From Shewanella woodyi ATCC 51908 (GTDB taxonomy: Bacteria > Pseudomonadota > Gammaproteobacteria > Enterobacterales > Shewanellaceae): 64,000 nucleotides of DNA. Shown one piece after another: positions 54,999 to 64,000 of the stretch (position 1 is its first letter; every line of letters starts with the position of its first letter). The stretch covers positions 4,030,001 through 4,094,000 of the forward strand of contig NC_010506.1 of assembly GCF_000019525.1 (NCBI RefSeq), in the 5' to 3' direction. The position numbers and the translations under genes are program-made. The notes below the pieces were generated by a model that ran no database searches, had not been told where the DNA came from, and saw only the letters and a list, made by a program, of their open reading frames with translations.

Positions 54999-56807
54999 CT
55001 ATGCTAGACCTAACAGTTGATGGCCTACGGCGACAGAGTCACCCTCTTTAACCCAAATTTTACTGATCACACCGTCAATCTCTGCGCGCACTTCGGTCTC
55101 CATCTTCATTGCTTCTAAGATAATAACCACATCACCTTGGCGAACGGTATCACCTGGGGAGACATTCACTTTAAAGATATTGCCTGAAAGTGGTGCGTTC
55201 ATCTCAAGCTTGATTTCGCCACTTTGTTCTGGTGCAGCCGTAGCAGGCGTAAAGGGAACCACATTCTCTGTTGAGCTGATTTGACTAATTTCGCCCCCCT
55301 GTGACACCTCAACAACAAAGCTCTGCCCTTGGACATTCACCGTATAAGTTTCAGGTCCTCGCTCCTGCTTGGCCACCTCCTGCTGAGTGTCTGCGGCTTG
55401 TGCGGACAACTTAGCAGCTAGCTCAGGTTTAGGCTCAAAAGCATCTGGGTTGTTTCTGTTTTTAATGAACTTCAAACCAATTTGTGGAAATAGAGCATAG
55501 GTCAGCACATCATCGATAAGCTCGCTTGCCAACTCCAAACTCTCTTCGGCTGCTTTTGACTTAAGCTCATCTGTTAACCTTTCCAGTTCAGGTGATAGCA
55601 GATCGGCAGGGCGACAAGTGATCGCTTCAGCACCATTAAGTACCTTAGCTTGCAGTGCTTCATCAACAGGTGCTGGTGTCGCGCCATACTCACCTTTTAG
55701 TACCCCTTCGGTCTCTTTAGTCATCGACTTGTAACGCTCACCAGTCAATACATTGATAACCGCTTGCGTTCCAACTATCTGAGATGTTGGCGTCACTAAG
55801 GGAAGGAAACCAAGATCTTCACGTACTCTAGGGATCTCCTCTAACACTTTATCTAGCTTGTCAGCAGCGCCCTGCTCCTTTAACTGACTCTCCATATTGG
55901 TCAGCATCCCGCCGGGCACCTGAGCACGAAGAATACGAGAATCAATGCCCTTGAGCTCTCCCTCAAATTGAGCGTACTTCTTGCGCACATCTCTAAAGTA
56001 GGCTGATATCTCTTCAAGCAGAGCCATATCATAACCTGTTGCTCTGTCAGTCCCTTCAACCATAGCAACGAGTGTCTCTGTTGCGCTGTGACCATAGGTC
56101 TGGCTCATCGAAGAGATGGCGGTATCTAGCACATCAATTCCTGCCTCTATCGCCTTCTGGTAGGTTGCTGTGCTCAAGCCTGTGGTGGCATGACAATGCA
56201 TAGAGACCACAAGATCAGTTTGAGATTTAATCTGACTAATCATGTCGAAAGCATCAAAAGGCTTAAGAAGACCTGCCATATCCTTAATACATAAAGAGTT
56301 ACAGCCCATATCTTCAAGGCGTTTGGCCATATCGACCCAGGTATCTAGGTTATGTACAGGGCTTGTTGTATAAGAGATGGTTCCCTGAGCATGACCGCCC
56401 ACTTCAACCACAGACTTAACTGCAGTCTCTAGGTTGCGAACATCATTCATCGCATCGAAAACACGAAATACATCAACACCATTAGTATGAGCACGCTCAA
56501 CAAACTTATGAACAAGATCATCAGCATAGTGACGGTAACCTAATAGGTTCTGTCCGCGTAAAAGCATCTGCTGAGGAGTATTAGGCATCACCTTTTTCAA
56601 CTCACGGATCCGCTCCCACGGATCTTCGCCTAAATAACGAATACAGGAATCGAATGTGGCTCCTCCCCATGACTCCAAAGACCAGAAACCAACTTTGTCC
56701 AGCAGTGGTGCGATAGGCAGCATATCTTCGGTGCGAAGACGCGTGGCCAGTATTGATTGGTGTGCATCTCTTAGGACGACATCGGTTAACGCAAGTGGCT
56801 TACTCAT
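54999..56807 (-). CDS. oadA: Oxaloacetate decarboxylase alpha subunit OadA
   Basis: Cytoplasmic carboxyltransferase/biotin carrier subunit: moves the carboxyl group from oxaloacetate to biotin. 602 residues. The N-terminal TIM barrel (about 1-300) has [15 protein letters not shown], metal ligands in [11 protein letters not shown], and the catalytic lysine segment [11 protein letters not shown]; then the PYC_OADA region; then an Ala/Pro-rich linker (about 460-530). The C-terminal biotinyl domain ends with the biotinylated lysine in [10 protein letters not shown] (about residue 568). Intact. Confidence 0.96.
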   Translation of the reverse strand: MSKPLALTDVVLRDAHQSILATRLRTEDMLPIAPLLDKVGFWSLESWGGATFDSCIRYLGEDPWERIRELKKVMPNTPQQMLLRGQNLLGYRHYADDLVHKFVERAHTNGVDVFRVFDAMNDVRNLETAVKSVVEVGGHAQGTISYTTSPVHNLDTWVDMAKRLEDMGCNSLCIKDMAGLLKPFDAFDMISQIKSQTDLVVSMHCHATTGLSTATYQKAIEAGIDVLDTAISSMSQTYGHSATETLVAMVEGTDRATGYDMALLEEISAYFRDVRKKYAQFEGELKGIDSRILRAQVPGGMLTNMESQLKEQGAADKLDKVLEEIPRVREDLGFLPLVTPTSQIVGTQAVINVLTGERYKSMTKETEGVLKGEYGATPAPVDEALQAKVLNGAEAITCRPADLLSPELERLTDELKSKAAEESLELASELIDDVLTYALFPQIGLKFIKNRNNPDAFEPKPELAAKLSAQAADTQQEVAKQERGPETYTVNVQGQSFVVEVSQGGEISQISSTENVVPFTPATAAPEQSGEIKLEMNAPLSGNIFKVNVSPGDTVRQGDVVIILEAMKMETEVRAEIDGVISKIWVKEGDSVAVGHQLLGLA

Positions 56808-56827
56808 AGAAAATCCCTACTGCTTTA

Positions 56828-57073
56828 TTATGCTTTAGCGCGATATTGCTCAATGGCGGCGGTGATAACAGCAACCATTTTGGGATCAACTCCCTGATTT
56901 TGTGTCGCTGACCCGTTTTCAGCTGGTGTTTTAGGCGTAATAGGCAGAGGAGCAAATCTCCACGCCACCAACTTAACGCCCAAAATAAGTACCGTTAAAA
57001 AAACAAACACCAAACCCATACCCAATAGCATGATGCCAAACGATTCAACAATTTGTTCTGATATCGAGTTCAT
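56828..57073 (-). CDS. oadG: Oxaloacetate decarboxylase gamma subunit OadG
   Basis: Small membrane subunit that holds the complex together. From the ATG at 57073 (GAGGA upstream) it has 81 residues, the normal length; a longer frame to 57145 lacks support. One N-terminal membrane helix (about 12-34) is followed by a Pro-rich linker and a C-terminal end (MVAVITAAIEQYRAKA) that contacts OadA. First gene of the operon. Confidence 0.9.
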   Translation of the reverse strand: MNSISEQIVESFGIMLLGMGLVFVFLTVLILGVKLVAWRFAPLPITPKTPAENGSATQNQGVDPKMVAVITAAIEQYRAKA

Positions 57074-57514
57074 ACCATCCTCTTTATTAGTCCAGAGCAT
57101 AGGAGAGATAAAAACGTATCGCCTCTGACTCCAGTACTCTATCAACTAGGGCTCACAGCCTAGAAAATAACTTTTTATTCATTTTTGATAATATAACCAG
57201 TCATCCTGACAGTCTTGTTTGTTAGCATCAGAGCTGAACATAAGCTCTCCCTGACTAAAAACAATAACTAATCTATAACAAAATAGCGAATGCGTTGTAA
57301 ATTGGTCATACCAAAATAGTCAAAAGTATCGCTAGATGAATGAGGAATTCATAAAATATAGTCCAATAAATTAAGGAAGCATCAACCCCCTAACGCAATA
57401 TGATAATTTCTATGCAGAAAGTCGTAGCTAAAGATCAGTGAGAATTCAAAATGGAAGCGATGAGAATAGCGAAGTGAAATTTTATGCAGTTTATAGGGGA
57501 AAGTTCAGGCTTTT
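57074..57514. other. oad operon upstream region
   Basis: About 440 bp without a gene. It should hold the oadGAB promoter, but no clear regulatory box was recognised. Confidence 0.45.
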
Positions 57515-57780
57515 ATACCAATCAGTATAAAGATTTGATCGCTCAGCGAGAGTTTAGCGGTCCTGAGGCAAGGCAACGAGTGAAGAGCATAGTTATTCTA
57601 CGGTTAAGCTCGTTAACGCAGTATCAGAACCGCTAAAACTCGCCTGTAAGGAGTGTTTTTGGCTGCCTACTTCTGCGTTGAATGAACTCACAAGGGAACA
57701 ACCATTCTGTCATTCATTCGCCTTGAACTAGGTTGCCAAAAGACACTCTGAGTAGATCAACTTCTTATACTGATTGGTAT
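57515..57780. repeat. MITE-like repeat C
   Basis: A 266-bp non-coding element with perfect 16-bp inverted ends ATACCAATCAGTATAA / TTATACTGATTGGTAT. Internal parts contain CAAGGCAACGAGTG and AGCTCGTTAACG but no open frame. About 96% identical to repeat D, same orientation; the two bracket the tRNA array. Confidence 0.92.
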
Positions 57781-57877
57781 TATTCAACCTAAGCAAAAGA
57801 AACGCCTAGATAAAATAGAATAAAGTCCACTCAGAGGCCAGCTCTAACTCTACAACTTGTACCGAGCTTGAATATGT

Positions 57878-57994
57878 GTGTTCCAGACACAACACACAAC
57901 CTTTACCATCCATGGTGATTGCGCATAAGTGTTCCAGACACAACGCACAACCTTTACCATCCATGGTGATTGCGCATAAGTGTTCCAGACACAA
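57878..57994 (-). repeat. 51-bp tandem repeat downstream of the tRNA array
   Basis: Two full units (starting 57878 and 57929) and the first 15 bp of a third (57980), differing by a single base (ACAC/GCAC). On the minus strand each boundary reads GTGTCTGGAACAC, a palindromic 4-bp stem with CTGGA in the loop, and each unit also has CATGGATGG. It starts just beyond the tRNA terminator. Confidence 0.85.
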
Positions 57995-58022
57995 AAAAGC
58001 CCATTGATTTCTCAATGGGCTT
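57993..58022 (-). terminator. Terminator of tRNA block 1
   Basis: On the minus strand a perfect stem AAGCCCATTGA/TCAATGGGCTT is followed by TTTTTT. It ends the whole tRNA array. Confidence 0.92.
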
Positions 58023-58028
58023 GATTGA

Positions 58029-58120
58029 TGGCGGAGAGGGAGGGATTCGAACCCTCGATGGGATTTAAAGCCCATACTCCCTTAGCAGGGGAGCGCCTTC
58101 GGCCACTCGGCCACCTCTCC
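58029..58120 (-). tRNA. tRNA-Ser (GCT)
   Basis: 92 nt including encoded CCA. The acceptor stem GGAGAGG pairs with CCTCTCC, the anticodon loop is CTGCTAA (anticodon GCT) in a CTCCC/GGGAG stem, and a long variable arm marks a class II tRNA. Last gene of the array in the direction of transcription; serV-like. Confidence 0.96.
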
Positions 58121-58144
58121 TAATCTTACTCATAAAATGAATAA

Positions 58145-58221
58145 TGGTGCGCGTGGGAGGATTCGAACCTCCGACCGCCTGGTTCGTAGCCAGGTACTCT
58201 ATCCAGCTGAGCTACACGCGC
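58145..58221 (-). tRNA. tRNA-Arg (ACG)
   Basis: 77 nt with encoded CCA. Anticodon loop CTACGAA (ACG, normally changed to ICG) between CCTGG/CCAGG, acceptor stem of the GCGCGTG/CACGCGC type. Confidence 0.96.
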
Positions 58222-58289
58222 AAATCTATCTTCTGCTTATCGATAAAGATAAGCCTATTTCGGGTTAACGATAAACACGAAACAAAATA

Positions 58290-58366
58290 TGGTGCGGATG
58301 GGAGGATTCGAACCTCCGACCGCCTGGTTCGTAGCCAGGTACTCTATCCAGCTGAGCTACATCCGC
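58290..58366 (-). tRNA. tRNA-Arg (ACG)
   Basis: 77 nt with encoded CCA, anticodon ACG in loop CTACGAA. Acceptor stem of the GCGGATG/CATCCGC type; the body is otherwise the same as the other Arg copies. Confidence 0.96.
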
Positions 58367-58395
58367 ACAAGTTTACAACCTTTATTTAGTAAGTA

Positions 58396-58472
58396 TGGTG
58401 CGCGTGGGAGGATTCGAACCTCCGACCGCCTGGTTCGTAGCCAGGTACTCTATCCAGCTGAGCTACACGCGC
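58396..58472 (-). tRNA. tRNA-Arg (ACG)
   Basis: 77 nt with encoded CCA, anticodon ACG in loop CTACGAA, acceptor stem of the GCGCGTG/CACGCGC type. Confidence 0.96.
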
Positions 58473-58546
58473 AAATCTCTTACTTGACTGAAGTTAACAC
58501 TAGAAACAATCCAGTGTATGACTCTCGTCATTTTCTATTTTTAGTA

Positions 58547-58623
58547 TGGTGCGGATGGGAGGATTCGAACCTCCGACCGCCTGGTTCGTAGCCAGGTACT
58601 CTATCCAGCTGAGCTACATCCGC
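58547..58623 (-). tRNA. tRNA-Arg (ACG)
   Basis: 77 nt with encoded CCA, anticodon ACG, acceptor stem of the GCGGATG/CATCCGC type. First gene of the downstream Arg(x4)-Ser block, just after the internal terminator. Confidence 0.96.
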
Positions 58624-58690
58624 ATCGAAAACTAAAAATATCTTGCCCAAATCGCATTATAAAACCATTTAGCTTTATAACCTAGGGCGA

Positions 58691-58722
58691 CAAAAAAACC
58701 CGCTGATGATATCAACGGGCTT
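58691..58722 (-). terminator. Internal terminator within the tRNA array
   Basis: On the minus strand AAGCCCGTTGAT pairs with ATCAGCGGGTT (one G-T pair), followed by TTTTTTT. It sits right after Ser copy 2, matching the terminator after Ser copy 1; the following ATTGATGG spacing is also the same, evidence of block duplication. Confidence 0.85.
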
Positions 58723-58728
58723 GATTGA

Positions 58729-58820
58729 TGGCGGAGAGGGAGGGATTCGAACCCTCGATGGGATTTAAAGCCCATACTCCCTTAGCAGGGGAGCGCCTTC
58801 GGCCACTCGGCCACCTCTCC
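58729..58820 (-). tRNA. tRNA-Ser (GCT)
   Basis: 92 nt with encoded CCA and anticodon GCT. Appears identical to the copies at 58029 and 59313. Closes the upstream Arg(x4)-Ser block. Confidence 0.96.
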
Positions 58821-58848
58821 TAATCTCGTCTTATTCAATAAAGAATAA

Positions 58849-58925
58849 TGGTGCGCGTGGGAGGATTCGAACCTCCGACCGCCTGGTTCGTAGCCAGGTA
58901 CTCTATCCAGCTGAGCTACACGCGC
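58849..58925 (-). tRNA. tRNA-Arg (ACG)
   Basis: 77 nt with encoded CCA, anticodon ACG, acceptor stem of the GCGCGTG/CACGCGC type. The spacer to the following Ser resembles the one between 58145 and 58120. Confidence 0.96.
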
Positions 58926-58993
58926 AATTTACTTTTACTTATCAATAAAGATAAGAAGGCTCCAAGTTAACACTCAACTCGAAACAAAAATTA

Positions 58994-59070
58994 TGGTGCG
59001 GATGGGAGGATTCGAACCTCCGACCGCCTGGTTCGTAGCCAGGTACTCTATCCAGCTGAGCTACATCCGC
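58994..59070 (-). tRNA. tRNA-Arg (ACG)
   Basis: 77 nt with encoded CCA, anticodon ACG, acceptor stem of the GCGGATG/CATCCGC type. The spacer to its neighbour contains CTTATC.ATAAAGATAAG, also found in the matching spacer of the other block (58222-58289). Confidence 0.96.
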
Positions 59071-59104
59071 ACATATAAAACATCACATGAACATTAATAT
59101 TGAA

Positions 59105-59181
59105 TGGTGCGGATGGGAGGATTCGAACCTCCGACCGCCTGGTTCGTAGCCAGGTACTCTATCCAGCTGAGCTACATCCGC
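59105..59181 (-). tRNA. tRNA-Arg (ACG)
   Basis: 77 nt with encoded CCA, anticodon ACG, acceptor stem of the GCGGATG/CATCCGC type. Confidence 0.96.
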
Positions 59182-59214
59182 AACGCGTTTCAATATATCT
59201 GTTCTCTTACAAAA

Positions 59215-59291
59215 TGGTGCGGATGGGAGGATTCGAACCTCCGACCGCCTGGTTCGTAGCCAGGTACTCTATCCAGCTGAGCTACATCCGC
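59215..59291 (-). tRNA. tRNA-Arg (ACG)
   Basis: 77 nt with encoded CCA, anticodon ACG, acceptor stem of the GCGGATG/CATCCGC type. Second gene of the array after the leading Ser. Confidence 0.96.
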
Positions 59292-59310
59292 ATCGTATTT
59301 GTAAGTAAGA

Positions 59311-59404
<94 letters not shown>

Positions 59405-59411
59405 GTTTCTT

Positions 59412-59446
59412 GGCGCACATATTACTGTTTGAAGAAAATAAGTCAA
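59412..59446 (-). promoter_or_regulatory. tRNA array promoter
   Basis: Minus strand: TTGACT (59446-59441), 16-bp spacer, TAATAT (59424-59419), then GTGCGCC, a G+C-rich discriminator typical of stringently controlled stable-RNA promoters. It lies a few bases before the first tRNA-Ser. Confidence 0.8.
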
Positions 59447-59535
59447 ACCATTTCTTATAAAGGATTTCCGTTTGGAGTGTTTTTAGTCAGATTAAACAAA
59501 TAATGCACGTCTTCAATATATAAGGGCTAATCTTT

Positions 59536-59801
59536 ATACCAATCAGTATAAAGATTTGATCGCTCAGCGAGAGTTTAGCGGTCCTGAGGCAAGGCAACGA
59601 GTGAAGAGCATAGTTATTCTACGGTTAAGCTCGTTAACACAGCATCAGAACCGCTAAAACTCGCCTGTAAGGAGTGTTTTTGGCTGCCTATTTCTGCGTT
59701 GAATGAACTCATAAGGGAACAACCATTATATCATTCATTCGCCTTGAATTAGTTTGCCAAAAAACACTCTGAGTAGATCAACTTCTTATACTGATTGGTA
59801 T
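59536..59801. repeat. MITE-like repeat D
   Basis: A 266-bp element with the same perfect 16-bp ends as repeat C, the same length and about ten differences across the whole length. It lies between csrA and the tRNA promoter, in direct orientation relative to C. Confidence 0.92.
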
Positions 59802-59849
59802 TATCCATAAAAGATGGAGGATAAAGCTAAGTTATCTTATAACAAAAAA

Positions 59850-59876
59850 CAAAAAAGCCAGTTAATAACTGGCTTC
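59850..59876 (-). terminator. Terminator of csrA
   Basis: Minus-strand stem AAGCCAGTTA/TAACTGGCTT followed by TTTTTTGTTTT. Confidence 0.85.
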
Positions 59877-59908
59877 TCTATAAATTCATGTTTAAAAGTA
59901 GCAATAAA

Positions 59909-60106
59909 CTAAAAATTGCCGCCTTCTGAAGAGTTCCCAGCTTTCTCAGACTGAATACGTTGATAAATCTCTTCACGATGTACCGAAACTTCTTTAGGCG
60001 CATTAACACCTATACGCACTTGATTACCCTTGACGCCTAATACGGTGACAGTTACTTCATCACCAATCATCAGTGTTTCACCAACACGACGAGTCAATAT
60101 CAGCAT
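59909..60106 (-). CDS. csrA: Carbon storage regulator CsrA
   Basis: RNA-binding dimer that recognises GGA in mRNA leaders and controls translation and stability of carbon, motility and biofilm genes. The 65 residues are near the usual 61-65. The first strand [10 protein letters not shown] includes L4, R6 and R7, and the C-terminal helix region [12 protein letters not shown] carries R44, the key RNA contacts. The tail ([13 protein letters not shown]) is variable, as expected. Neighbours alaS upstream and serV/argV-type tRNAs downstream match E. coli. Its RNA antagonists are encoded at 5.9-7.2 kb in this window. Confidence 0.98.
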
Positions 60107-60571
60107 TAGTTTACTCCTTTAGTTCTAAACTCTGCTTTATACGGCACTAATCCGTTATATGCTTATTATAAGGTTAGCTTAGTACAAATTAATAGTACTC
60201 AAACTCAAAACCACCATTTAAATACAGCTTATTTAACTATAAACCGCAATATGAGCTTACTACACTAGCCTTACACTCAAAATGAGTTGGAATCAGTAGA
60301 TGATACTACAATCTACAACAGCCTTAACCTAGCACTAAAAATGAAAATCCCCAAGAACAAAGCATTAACCGCGGCAGATTAAGACAAAAAACAGACAAAA
60401 CACAACAATAAAACCCCAAGATGAAACGATAAAAACACATGAGTAACTAGATGTCGTACGACTATTAGCGTATCTATCCAAACTCTATACAATTAAACCT
60501 TTGTGATTTGAAGCACAAAAAAAGCGCTTTAACTAAAAGCGCTTTTTTATCGGGAAATGTGTGCATTTAAC
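60107..60571. other. csrA upstream region
   Basis: 465 bp between alaS and csrA. It holds the alaS terminator at its right end and presumably several csrA promoters. No gene is seen; in some Shewanella an aspartokinase gene is reported here from memory, and none is present. Confidence 0.55.
60516..60548 (-). terminator. Terminator of alaS
   Basis: Minus-strand stem AAAAGCGCTTT pairing with AAAGCGCTTTT around a 4-nt loop, followed by TTTTTTT. Confidence 0.88.
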
Positions 60572-63196
60572 CTAAGCTAAACGTTCCTCAAGCCAAGGTA
60601 AAACTTGTTCTAAGGCTCCATCTAGCTTTTCTGGCTCTGTTCCACCAGCTTGAGCCATATCTGGACGTCCGCCACCTTTACCACCCACTTGAGCAGCAAT
60701 TGAAGCAACAAGCTCACCCGCTTTTACTTTAGCGGTAAGATCTTTGGTCACACCAACAATAAGGTTAACTTTCGCTTCACCAGCAATAGCAAGTACAACT
60801 ACACCTGAGCCTAACTTCTGCTTAAGTTCATCTTGCAACCCTCGAAGAGCGCCAGCATCAACTCCTTCAAGCTTCTTAATCAGAACCTTAGCCCCATTAA
60901 CCTGCTTAGCTTCACCGGCTAAATCAGCGCTAGTGGCTGCCGCAAGTTTATCTTTGAGTTGAGACAACTCCTTTTCAAGTAACTTAGTGCGATCTAATTG
61001 AGCCTTTAGCTTAGTCACAACTGAGTTACTATCTGCTTTGAGCAAGGCTGCCGCTTGATCTAACTCAGCTTTCTGAGCAGCCACATATGCCATAGCAGCC
61101 GCTCCAGTGACCGCCTCAATACGACGAACACCTGCAGCAATACCACCTTCAGAGGTGATCTTAAACAAACCAATGTCACCAGTGCGGCCAACATGAGTAC
61201 CACCACAAAGCTCGATTGAGAAATCACCCATAGTGACCACGCGAACCTCATCTGTGTACTTCTCACCAAACAGTGCCATTGCACCGCGCTCTTTGGCCTG
61301 ATCCATATCCATCACATCAGCGGATAGTTTATGGTTACGACGGATCTGAGTATTGACAAGATCTTCAACCGCTTTCAACTCTTCAGGTTTTACACCTTCA
61401 AAATGAGAAAAGTCAAAGCGTAACCTTTCTGCATCAACCAAAGAGCCTTTCTGAGTGACATGCGTACCTAAAAGTTGGCGCAATGCTGCATGCAGCAAGT
61501 GAGTAACAGAGTGATTTAACTCAGTACGATGACGAAGCTTCTTATCAACAATCGCCTCGAGTGTATCACCCACGCTGATGCTACCTGAATTAACCGTTCC
61601 CTGATGTCCAACGGCTTGACCATATTTTTGTGTATCTTTAACGTCAAACTCGACGCCTTTAGCTGTCAGTAGACCTTTATCACCACACTGTCCGCCTGAC
61701 TCACCATAAAATGGCGTGCTATCGAGAACGATAACCGCATCTTCACCAGCATTTAAGCTATCTGTTGACTCGCCAGCTTTATAAATAGCGGTAACCTTGC
61801 CCTGTGCAGTGAGTTCGGTATAACCAGAAAAATGAGTCTCTTCATCAATTTTAAGAGAATCATTGTAATCTGTGTCGAACTGGCCAGCAGCTTGAGCACG
61901 GCTTCTTTGCTCGGCCATAGCAACTTCAAAACCAGCCTCATCAACAGTGATCTCACGCTCACGACAAACATCAGCGGTTAAATCAACAGGGAAACCATAT
62001 GTATCATAAAGTTTAAATGCAGTCTCACCGTCAAGTACATCGCCCTTAAGCTCATTAAGCGCACCATCAAGAATGCCTAAACCACGCTCAAGCGTACGAG
62101 CAAACTGCTCCTCTTCCGCTTTCAATGATTTCTCAACAATAGCTTGTGTCTCAACCAGTCCCTTAGCAGCATCCCCCATCACCTCAATCAGTGTTGGTAC
62201 CAACTTATAGAAGAAGGAGCTTGTTGCACCTAACTTATTACCATGACGAACTGCGCGGCGAATAATACGGCGAAGCACATAGCCTCGACCTTCATTTGAT
62301 GGCATAACACCATCTGCAATTAAAAACGCACATGAGCGAATATGATCAGAGATAACCCGCAAGGATTTATTCTCTAAATCTGTAACCCCTAAGATCTCAG
62401 CCGTTTTCTTGATCAACGCCTGGAAAATATCTATTTCATAGTTAGAGTGAACACCCTGCATAATCGCAGCAATACGTTCAATCCCCATACCAGTATCAAC
62501 AGAGGGCTTTGGCAGCGGTAACATCTCGCCACTAGCTTGGCGGTTGTACTGCATAAATACGATATTCCAGATCTCGATAAAACGATCACCATCCTCTTCA
62601 GGCGTACCTGGACGACCACCCCAGATATGATCGCCATGATCATAGAAGATCTCAGAACAAGGACCACAAGGACCTGTATCACCCATCTGCCAGAAGTTAT
62701 CAGAGGCATATGGAGCCCCTTTATTATCGCCGATACGGATCAAACTCTCTGCTGGAACTCCAATCTCTTTAGTCCAGATATCAAAAGCTTCATCATCGGT
62801 TTCATAGATGGTGACACATAGACGTTCTTTAGGAAGCTTTAGCTCTTGAGTCAGAAAGTTCCATGCAAAGCTGATTGCTTCACGCTTAAAGTAATCACCG
62901 AAGCTAAAATTACCTAACATTTCGAAAAAGGTATGGTGACGAGCGGTATAACCCACATTATCCAGATCATTGTGCTTACCACCGGCACGCACGCAACGCT
63001 GAGAAGAGGTAGCTCGTGTATAACTACGCTTATCTTCTCCTAGAAATACATCTTTAAACTGGTTCATACCTGCGTTAGTAAACAGCAAGGTTGGATCATT
63101 TACAGGTACCAGTGAACTACTGTCCACAACCTGATGACCGTTAGTGCGGAAATACTCCAAGAAAGCACTTCTTAGCGCTGCAGTGGTTTGATACAT
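60572..63196 (-). CDS. alaS: Alanyl-tRNA synthetase AlaS
   Basis: Charges tRNA-Ala and edits mischarged Ser or Gly. The 874 residues match E. coli AlaS (876). Visible parts: class II motif 2 region with [20 protein letters not shown] (about 83-102), motif 3 near [13 protein letters not shown], the editing/zinc motifs [11 protein letters not shown] (HxxxH, about 560-570) and [13 protein letters not shown] (CxxxH, about 663-675), and the glycine-rich C-Ala domain end [15 protein letters not shown]. Intact. No recX gene separates it from recA. Confidence 0.98.
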   Translation of the reverse strand: MYQTTAALRSAFLEYFRTNGHQVVDSSSLVPVNDPTLLFTNAGMNQFKDVFLGEDKRSYTRATSSQRCVRAGGKHNDLDNVGYTARHHTFFEMLGNFSFGDYFKREAISFAWNFLTQELKLPKERLCVTIYETDDEAFDIWTKEIGVPAESLIRIGDNKGAPYASDNFWQMGDTGPCGPCSEIFYDHGDHIWGGRPGTPEEDGDRFIEIWNIVFMQYNRQASGEMLPLPKPSVDTGMGIERIAAIMQGVHSNYEIDIFQALIKKTAEILGVTDLENKSLRVISDHIRSCAFLIADGVMPSNEGRGYVLRRIIRRAVRHGNKLGATSSFFYKLVPTLIEVMGDAAKGLVETQAIVEKSLKAEEEQFARTLERGLGILDGALNELKGDVLDGETAFKLYDTYGFPVDLTADVCREREITVDEAGFEVAMAEQRSRAQAAGQFDTDYNDSLKIDEETHFSGYTELTAQGKVTAIYKAGESTDSLNAGEDAVIVLDSTPFYGESGGQCGDKGLLTAKGVEFDVKDTQKYGQAVGHQGTVNSGSISVGDTLEAIVDKKLRHRTELNHSVTHLLHAALRQLLGTHVTQKGSLVDAERLRFDFSHFEGVKPEELKAVEDLVNTQIRRNHKLSADVMDMDQAKERGAMALFGEKYTDEVRVVTMGDFSIELCGGTHVGRTGDIGLFKITSEGGIAAGVRRIEAVTGAAAMAYVAAQKAELDQAAALLKADSNSVVTKLKAQLDRTKLLEKELSQLKDKLAAATSADLAGEAKQVNGAKVLIKKLEGVDAGALRGLQDELKQKLGSGVVVLAIAGEAKVNLIVGVTKDLTAKVKAGELVASIAAQVGGKGGGRPDMAQAGGTEPEKLDGALEQVLPWLEERLA

Positions 63197-63412
63197 GAAA
63201 TCATCCTGAATTAATTAAGCTAACAGTGAATATAACATTCACCGACATACTATTTAGCCGGACATTATAATCAGTCTAAAGGATAACAACCAGAGATTTA
63301 GCGGTGGAAAAGTCGGAAAGAGTCGAAATTTAGAGGAAGCGCTAAGCTAGCAGGGGAAAACTGAGTCACAGTCAATAAAACAGTTTAGAGATTATATCAA
63401 TCAGTATAATAA

Positions 63413-63437
63413 TCGCGGTGGCAAGATACCACCGCGA
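63413..63437 (-). terminator. Terminator of recA
   Basis: A perfect 9-bp stem TCGCGGTGG/CCACCGCGA with a 7-nt loop lies about 50 bp after the recA stop. The minus strand continues TTATTATACTG, whose last part overlaps a MITE-like end (ATCAATCAGTATAA, 63396-63409). Confidence 0.7.
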
Positions 63438-63487
63438 GATAGTGAGCGTGAGCAATGATGCAAACAGTTAAGCTTAGTGCTCAGTGC

Positions 63488-64000
63488 TTAGAATATTTCA
63501 CCAGTTTCAAGATCAACATTCTCATCACCCACTTCAGACTCGACTGCAGGCTCAACAGAGGCAAGCAGCATGCCACGTAGTGCTGTATCAATCTCCTCAG
63601 CAATCGCTGGGTTATCAAGCAGGAACTTACCCGCATTTGCACGACCTTGGCCTATCTTATCGCCTTTATAGCTATACCAAGCACCAGCTTTCTCAACCAG
63701 TTTATGAGCCACACCTAAGTCAACCAATTCACCAGTACGGTTAATACCTTGCCCGTATAGGATCTGGAACTCAGCCTGTTTAAATGGTGCAGCAATCTTA
63801 TTCTTAACCACTTTCACGCGAGTCTCGTTACCAACAACCTCATCACGCTCTTTAATTGCACCAGTGCGGCGGATATCAAGACGGACAGAAGCATAAAACT
63901 TCAGTGCGTTACCACCTGTAGTGGTTTCAGGGTTACCAAACATAACACCAATCTTCATACGGATCTGGTTAATAAAGATAAGCATGGTATTGGTTTGTTT
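63488..64000 (-). CDS. recA: RecA recombinase, C-terminal part (runs off the window)
   Basis: Strand-exchange ATPase central to homologous recombination and SOS induction. The visible 171 codons begin mid-gene at the window edge ([20 protein letters not shown]) and include the L2 loop region [21 protein letters not shown], then the C-terminal domain ([20 protein letters not shown]) and an acidic tail ending DLETGEIF. The 5' part, including the Walker A motif, lies outside. Expressed toward alaS, with a terminator between. Confidence 0.97.
   Translation of the reverse strand, partial: KQTNTMLIFINQIRMKIGVMFGNPETTTGGNALKFYASVRLDIRRTGAIKERDEVVGNETRVKVVKNKIAAPFKQAEFQILYGQGINRTGELVDLGVAHKLVEKAGAWYSYKGDKIGQGRANAGKFLLDNPAIAEEIDTALRGMLLASVEPAVESEVGDENVDLETGEIF

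Noticed and set aside
57806..58075. 89-codon frame with repeated LCLEHLCAITMDGKGC units
   Set aside because: Made by the 51-bp tandem repeat and a tRNA-Ser gene read as protein.

Overview
The window reads as chromosomal DNA of a marine Shewanella-like gammaproteobacterium. Three things point there: gene content (Na+-pumping oxaloacetate decarboxylase, DUF3649/PepSY/DUF3325 iron operon, M16 and tricorn peptidases, type III alkylsulfatase), gene order, and an abundant short repeat with ATACCAATCAGTATAA-type ends. Nearly all of it looks like ordinary core or near-core genome. The clearly mobile parts are one IS3-family element and several MITE-like repeats. All calls come from reading sequence and translations; no database search was run.

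Region 1 (1-12.4 kb) resembles the E. coli yqcA-truC-yqcC-csrB-syd-queF neighbourhood. It carries purU, a glucose-type PTS EIICB gene overlapping yqcA, then truC and yqcC. Divergent DUF3549 and DUF3301 genes follow. Next is a 1.6 kb stretch without protein genes that holds two consecutive minus-strand CsrB-type sRNAs, each dense in GGA motifs, each ending in a strong terminator and each with a GacA/UvrY-like palindrome upstream. Small conserved genes follow, then syd (apparently frameshifted) and queF.

Region 2 (12.4-24 kb): a LysR regulator divergent from a periplasmic alkylsulfatase and an outer-membrane porin, an Sfp-type phosphopantetheinyl transferase, a globin, a ribosome hibernation factor, a Fur-box-preceded iron operon (DUF3649, PepSY, DUF3325), a small cupredoxin-like periplasmic protein, an AraC regulator and an OsmC protein.

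Region 3 (24-40 kb): a very large hybrid histidine kinase with an HD-GYP response regulator, a tricorn-like protease, a VWA lipoprotein / ECF sigma / probable anti-sigma cluster, and a SulP transporter.

Region 4 (40-57 kb): purE-purK, small envelope proteins, gshA, an M16 peptidase, a YqaA-type membrane protein, a dicarboxylate symporter, small genes, a complete IS3 element with inverted ends and a 3-bp target duplication, and oadG-oadA-oadB.

Region 5 (57-64 kb) matches the classical recA-alaS-csrA-serV-argV order. Here the tRNA part is an 11-gene array (3 Ser-GCT, 8 Arg-ACG) built from a duplicated block and flanked by two nearly identical MITEs in direct orientation. CsrA and its two RNA antagonists therefore lie about 53 kb apart in one window. 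The most interesting signals are the tandem Csr RNAs, the duplicated and MITE-bracketed tRNA array, the syd frameshift, and the recurring fusion of MITE ends to stop codons.
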